A stretch of 64,000 bases of DNA from Moringa oleifera (taxonomy: Eukaryota > Streptophyta > Magnoliopsida > Brassicales > Moringaceae): contig JAJFZO010000566.1 of NCBI GenBank assembly GCA_021397835.1, positions 7,068,001-7,132,000 on the forward strand, in the 5' to 3' direction. Both the position numbers and the translations under genes were made by a program. Under the pieces are notes generated by a model. It saw only the letters and a list, made by a program, of their open reading frames with translations, had not been told where the DNA came from and searched no databases. Of the stretch, positions 61,117-64,000 are shown piece after piece (position 1 is the stretch's first letter; every line of letters starts with the position of its first letter).

Positions 61117-63409
61117 TGTCTAAAAAATTAGTGACAAGAAGTTTTTAAGCTAAATTTTGCATAGTTATAAAGAATAATCAGATCTACCAATAAAAAAATT
61201 TTCAAAATTTTCTGAGCATTCAATTTTCTTATGAATTCAATACAACCAAAAATTCAAAAAATCATGAAAAATAACCTATGAGTTGAGATGCTCCCAAAAT
61301 TAAGGGGTAGATTCATAATGAATTGCATGATGTATTTGAGTAATTTTAAAAGTAATTCAATAATCAAAGTCCATCAATTCACAAATAGTTCGCAACTAGG
61401 CATTACGGCCGACACATTGGTGCAGAGTTGCCTCTAGATGGCCCAGAGGGCATGCAAGCTGCCTTGTCAAGTGCACATAAAGCCCATGATGGCTGTGCTA
61501 AAAGTCCTACACAACTTGAGCCATGGTCAAGCCCAGCTAGCCTAAGTAATCAACACTTATAGCACGTGCGACACCTTATATTGTACTTGTAGCTCGTTTG
61601 CATGAGGTGCTTTTTGCTTTGCTGGCATGCATTATGATACAGTGTGTTGAGCCTTATGCCCATGTCATGCCTATTGGGGATAATCATGGCTAGCCTGTTA
61701 TGCCCTTAGATCAGGCAGCATAGTGCTCGTGGGCAACTCGCTGGGCACATGATCGAGGGAGGTACCGATGAGGGGTTGGCTCACGTGATGGTCTCTTGGA
61801 TCGACTTATGCACCTTGTGCCACAGCATGCTGGACCTTGTGCGGTAGCATGTTAGGCCTTGCACCCATGCTATGGGTGCTATGTTTCCCATGCTCCTCCA
61901 CCTTAAAGAGCCTTAAATGAAAATATTCTTTTGGTAAGAGAAAACTTTAATATGTCTGAGTAGTCACAATGGGTTGAAAAAATTATTTACAGAGTTTTGA
62001 GTAGAAACTTTATATAGATTTACAGAATAATCAGATCTACCAACAACAAAATAATTCGTGTGTTGGAATGTTTGCAAAATTGAGAGGCAAACTCCTAATG
62101 AATAGCTGATTCAGTTGAATCATTTTTCGAGCAATTCAACAATCAAAAGACCATTAATTAAAAAAACAATCACCCATGCTGGCATAGTGGCCATTGTAGC
62201 CAGCACAGTGGTGCGATGGTGCCTCTAGATGGCCTAATGTGCATGCATACTACCTTTGTCTAGTGCAGTTGCAAGCAGCCATGGCTATACTAAGAGTCTA
62301 GCACAGTTTACGCCCATGTTGTGCCTGATAAAGATAGCTGTGGCTAACCTTTAGTGACCTTGGATCTAGCATTCATGGCATGCTCATTGGGTATATGATC
62401 AAGGGATATAACAACGAGGGGCTAGCTCGAGTAAGACTTTCTTAGTTGGTTGGCACGCGTTGTGTCGTAGCATGTTGGGCCTTGCGGCCATTCCATGTGT
62501 ATTTCCCATGCCCAATGCTTGCCCATGTGACTAGGCAGGGTGGGAGCATGCATGGCCTGTGAGCGGCCACCAAGCAGGTAAGCTCCTCCCTCTTAAAGAG
62601 TCTTAAATGAAAATTTACTTTCACCATGATGAAATATCAATGTGTTTGAGCTATCATAATGGGTCTAAAGAATTATTTTTAAGGAGTTATGGGCTTAAAC
62701 TTTTGGCAAATGTAGAGAATAATCAAATCTACCAAAGGAACAAATTTCAAAATTTTTTGAGCTTTAAACTTTTTGTGTGAATTTTATGAAGTAGAAAATT
62801 CAAAAAATCATGAATAATAGATCTTCAGTTTGAATTCTCTTAAATTTTTGTAGTAGGCTCCTAATGAATTGCATGATTTATTTGAGTTATTTAGAGTAAT
62901 TCAACAATTGAACTATCATCAATTAAAAAAAAATTGGCAACTCGTCATTACGGATAGTACGTTGGTGTAGTGTTGCCTCTAAATTGCCCAGGGGGCATGC
63001 AAGTGCGTTGCCTAGTGCACCTACATGCAACCATGGCTGCCCTTAGGGTCTAAAACACTTTATGGGCATCATCTAGCCTAAGTAGCCGATGTAATCAATA
63101 CTCATAGTATGTTCGACACCTGACAGCGTGCATGCTGTTTGCTTGCATAGGCATTCTTGGCTTGGCTAGTGCCCTTTATGCAGCAGCACATTAGGCCTTG
63201 TGCCTATGCCATGCCTATTGAGGCCATCCGTGGCTTGCCTGTAGTACCCTTGGACATTGTACTTGTGGCACACTTGCTATCATGATGACTAATTGTGCTT
63301 GTGGCACACTTGCTTTTAGTGCCCTTGGACATTGTGCTTGTGGGAAAACACTTGCAAAAATATCTAATAGGCTTGGGGAACCAAGTGTTACTCTAATGAA
63401 AATAAGAAT

Positions 63410-63920
63410 AATTTGTCACTTGTCACCATGTCCCTCATACTAAGTTGAATTACAATCATGATGCGGGCATCGATAGGGTAAAACTAACCTATCTCATGAC
63501 GATCTGAACCCACCTCATGTTCCCTATTCATGCGTAAGCAATTTGACACTGGGTGAATTCGTCTTCATAATGATAGGGAGAACTGACATTGAATGATTAA
63601 AAAAATAATGTTATTTATCAACTGTTAGCTGCCATAAGCCACGTAACGTTGTGGTAACTTTTCCAATACCTTTAGCTTCAAATTTTGAAGGTCTAAACGA
63701 TTAATAAGCCATGCTTTCACGGTTCGTATTCATACTAAAAGTCGAAATCAAAAGAGCTTTTACCCTTTTATTCCATACCAGATTTCTATATTCTCGTTTA
63801 GCTCATCTTAGGACACTTGCATTATCTTTTAATAGAAGTGCCACCCCAGCGTAACTCCCTACCTGACAATATTTTCCTCTTAAATTTGCTAGCCATGGGT
63901 GGCCTTAGGTCCAATAAGAC
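63410..63920 (-). rRNA. 25S rRNA gene fragment, decayed
   Basis: The plus strand matches the antisense of plant large-subunit rRNA in a continuous order: ACTAAGTTGAATTAC, AGGGTAAAACTAACCTATCT, TTCACGGTTCGTATTC, GAGCTTTTACCCTTTTATTC, AGCTCATCTTAGGACACTTG, TATCTTTTAATAGAAGTGCC, CTACCTGACAATATTTTCC and TTAGGTCCAATAAGAC. The region is domain V with the peptidyl-transferase neighbourhood and adjacent sequence towards domain IV. Conserved rRNA blocks carry many changes, mostly C-to-T or G-to-A, and the approximately 500 bp is about 15% of a full 25S gene. It is a relic, not an active rDNA unit. Confidence 0.88.
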
Positions 63921-64000
63921 TCCATAACATTATAGTTAGCTGCAACATCTTGGTTTCAAAATTTTAACCTAATCCCTTTTTGAAGCTCATGTTGAGGCGC
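63921..64000. other. Edge of window after rDNA fragment
   Basis: After AATAAGAC the match to 25S rRNA stops being visible to me. The last 80 bp are AT-rich and unassigned. Confidence 0.4.

Larger units (their letters stand above)
50918..63345. repeat. Satellite array, about 15 units of 0.75-0.9 kb
   Basis: One complex unit repeats in the same orientation. A marker phrase (GGGCATTGCGGCCAACACGT-like, then TGCCTCTAGATGGCC) occurs near 51003, 51785, 52583, 53396, 54273, 55173, 56041, 56871, 57688, 58534, 59428, 60276, 61399, 62200 and 62946. Each unit has a GC-rich part of about 500 bp (GGCTTGGCTGGCACGCCTTG, GCATGCATGGCCCATGAGC) and an AT-rich part of about 350 bp (ATGAAAATTCACTTTTGG, GGAAACATCAATATGTCT, ATGAATTGCATGATTTATT). 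Units differ throughout. All open frames inside (50-90 codons) are unit-derived accidents that shift between copies. The array starts inside a copia reverse transcriptase and ends in a degenerate phrase just before rDNA-like sequence. Confidence 0.95.

Noticed and set aside
50887..62627. Many 60-90-codon frames on both strands
   Set aside because: All are inside satellite units, shift position between copies and share no maintained protein.
50918..63345. CRISPR-like or operon-like repeat structure
   Set aside because: Units are too long and contiguous, without spacers, and the surroundings are plant transposons.

Overview
The window looks like gene-poor, heterochromatic nuclear DNA of a flowering plant. 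The evidence is CACTA (En/Spm) transposons with TNP2 and ULP1-like genes, Ty1/copia retrotransposons, TTTAGGG-type repeats, a relic of a plant type I inositol polyphosphate 5-phosphatase, a mitochondrial insert and a 25S rDNA relic. I cannot name the species. I see no intact host gene, no prokaryotic operon and no CRISPR array. Almost all recognisable coding sequence is transposon-derived and broken. Many breaks look like C-to-T or G-to-A transitions, as expected when methylated cytosines decay.

Layout. 0.1-2.5 kb: CACTA element 1, a TNP2-type transposase relic on the minus strand. 4.1-4.4 kb: three tRNA-like A-box/B-box modules about 131 bp apart. 4.43-4.62 kb: a 40-bp hairpin repeat array, running directly into 2.7 kb of degenerate telomere-like heptamers (4.6-7.3 kb). 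7.3-9.05 kb: A-rich tandem units. 9.19-9.85 kb: the 5-phosphatase relic. 9.85-18.4 kb: AT-rich non-coding DNA with an approximately 0.9-kb segment present twice.

18.38-22.7 kb: left part of CACTA element 2. It carries a ULP1-like protease relic whose catalytic Asp and Cys are replaced by Asn and Tyr, and a 62-residue exon of unknown function repeated about four times. 22.7-29.0 kb: no recognisable gene. 29.03-43.01 kb: CACTA element 3 (13,982 bp), with both terminal inverted repeats, hairpin-rich subterminal repeats, a ULP1/Transposase_24-type gene and a frameshifted TNP2 gene, plus a long right arm containing a minisatellite and an internal inverted repeat. 43.1-44.1 kb: an unrecognised minus-strand pseudogene.

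44.87-50.92 kb: two decayed copies of one copia family in the same orientation, apparently sharing a single 743-bp LTR. The second copy is cut within its reverse transcriptase. 50.92-63.35 kb: about 15 tandem units (roughly 0.75-0.9 kb each) of a satellite with alternating GC-rich and AT-rich halves. One unit contains a 233-bp insert with a decayed mitochondrial-type tRNA-Glu. 63.4-63.92 kb: a decayed 25S rRNA fragment on the minus strand.

The most unusual items are the tandemly amplified unknown exon beside a catalytically dead transposon protease, the junction of tRNA-like modules, hairpin array and telomere-like array, and the satellite block bordered by a cut retrotransposon and an rDNA relic. 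I did not find convincing evidence of a wholly new biological system.
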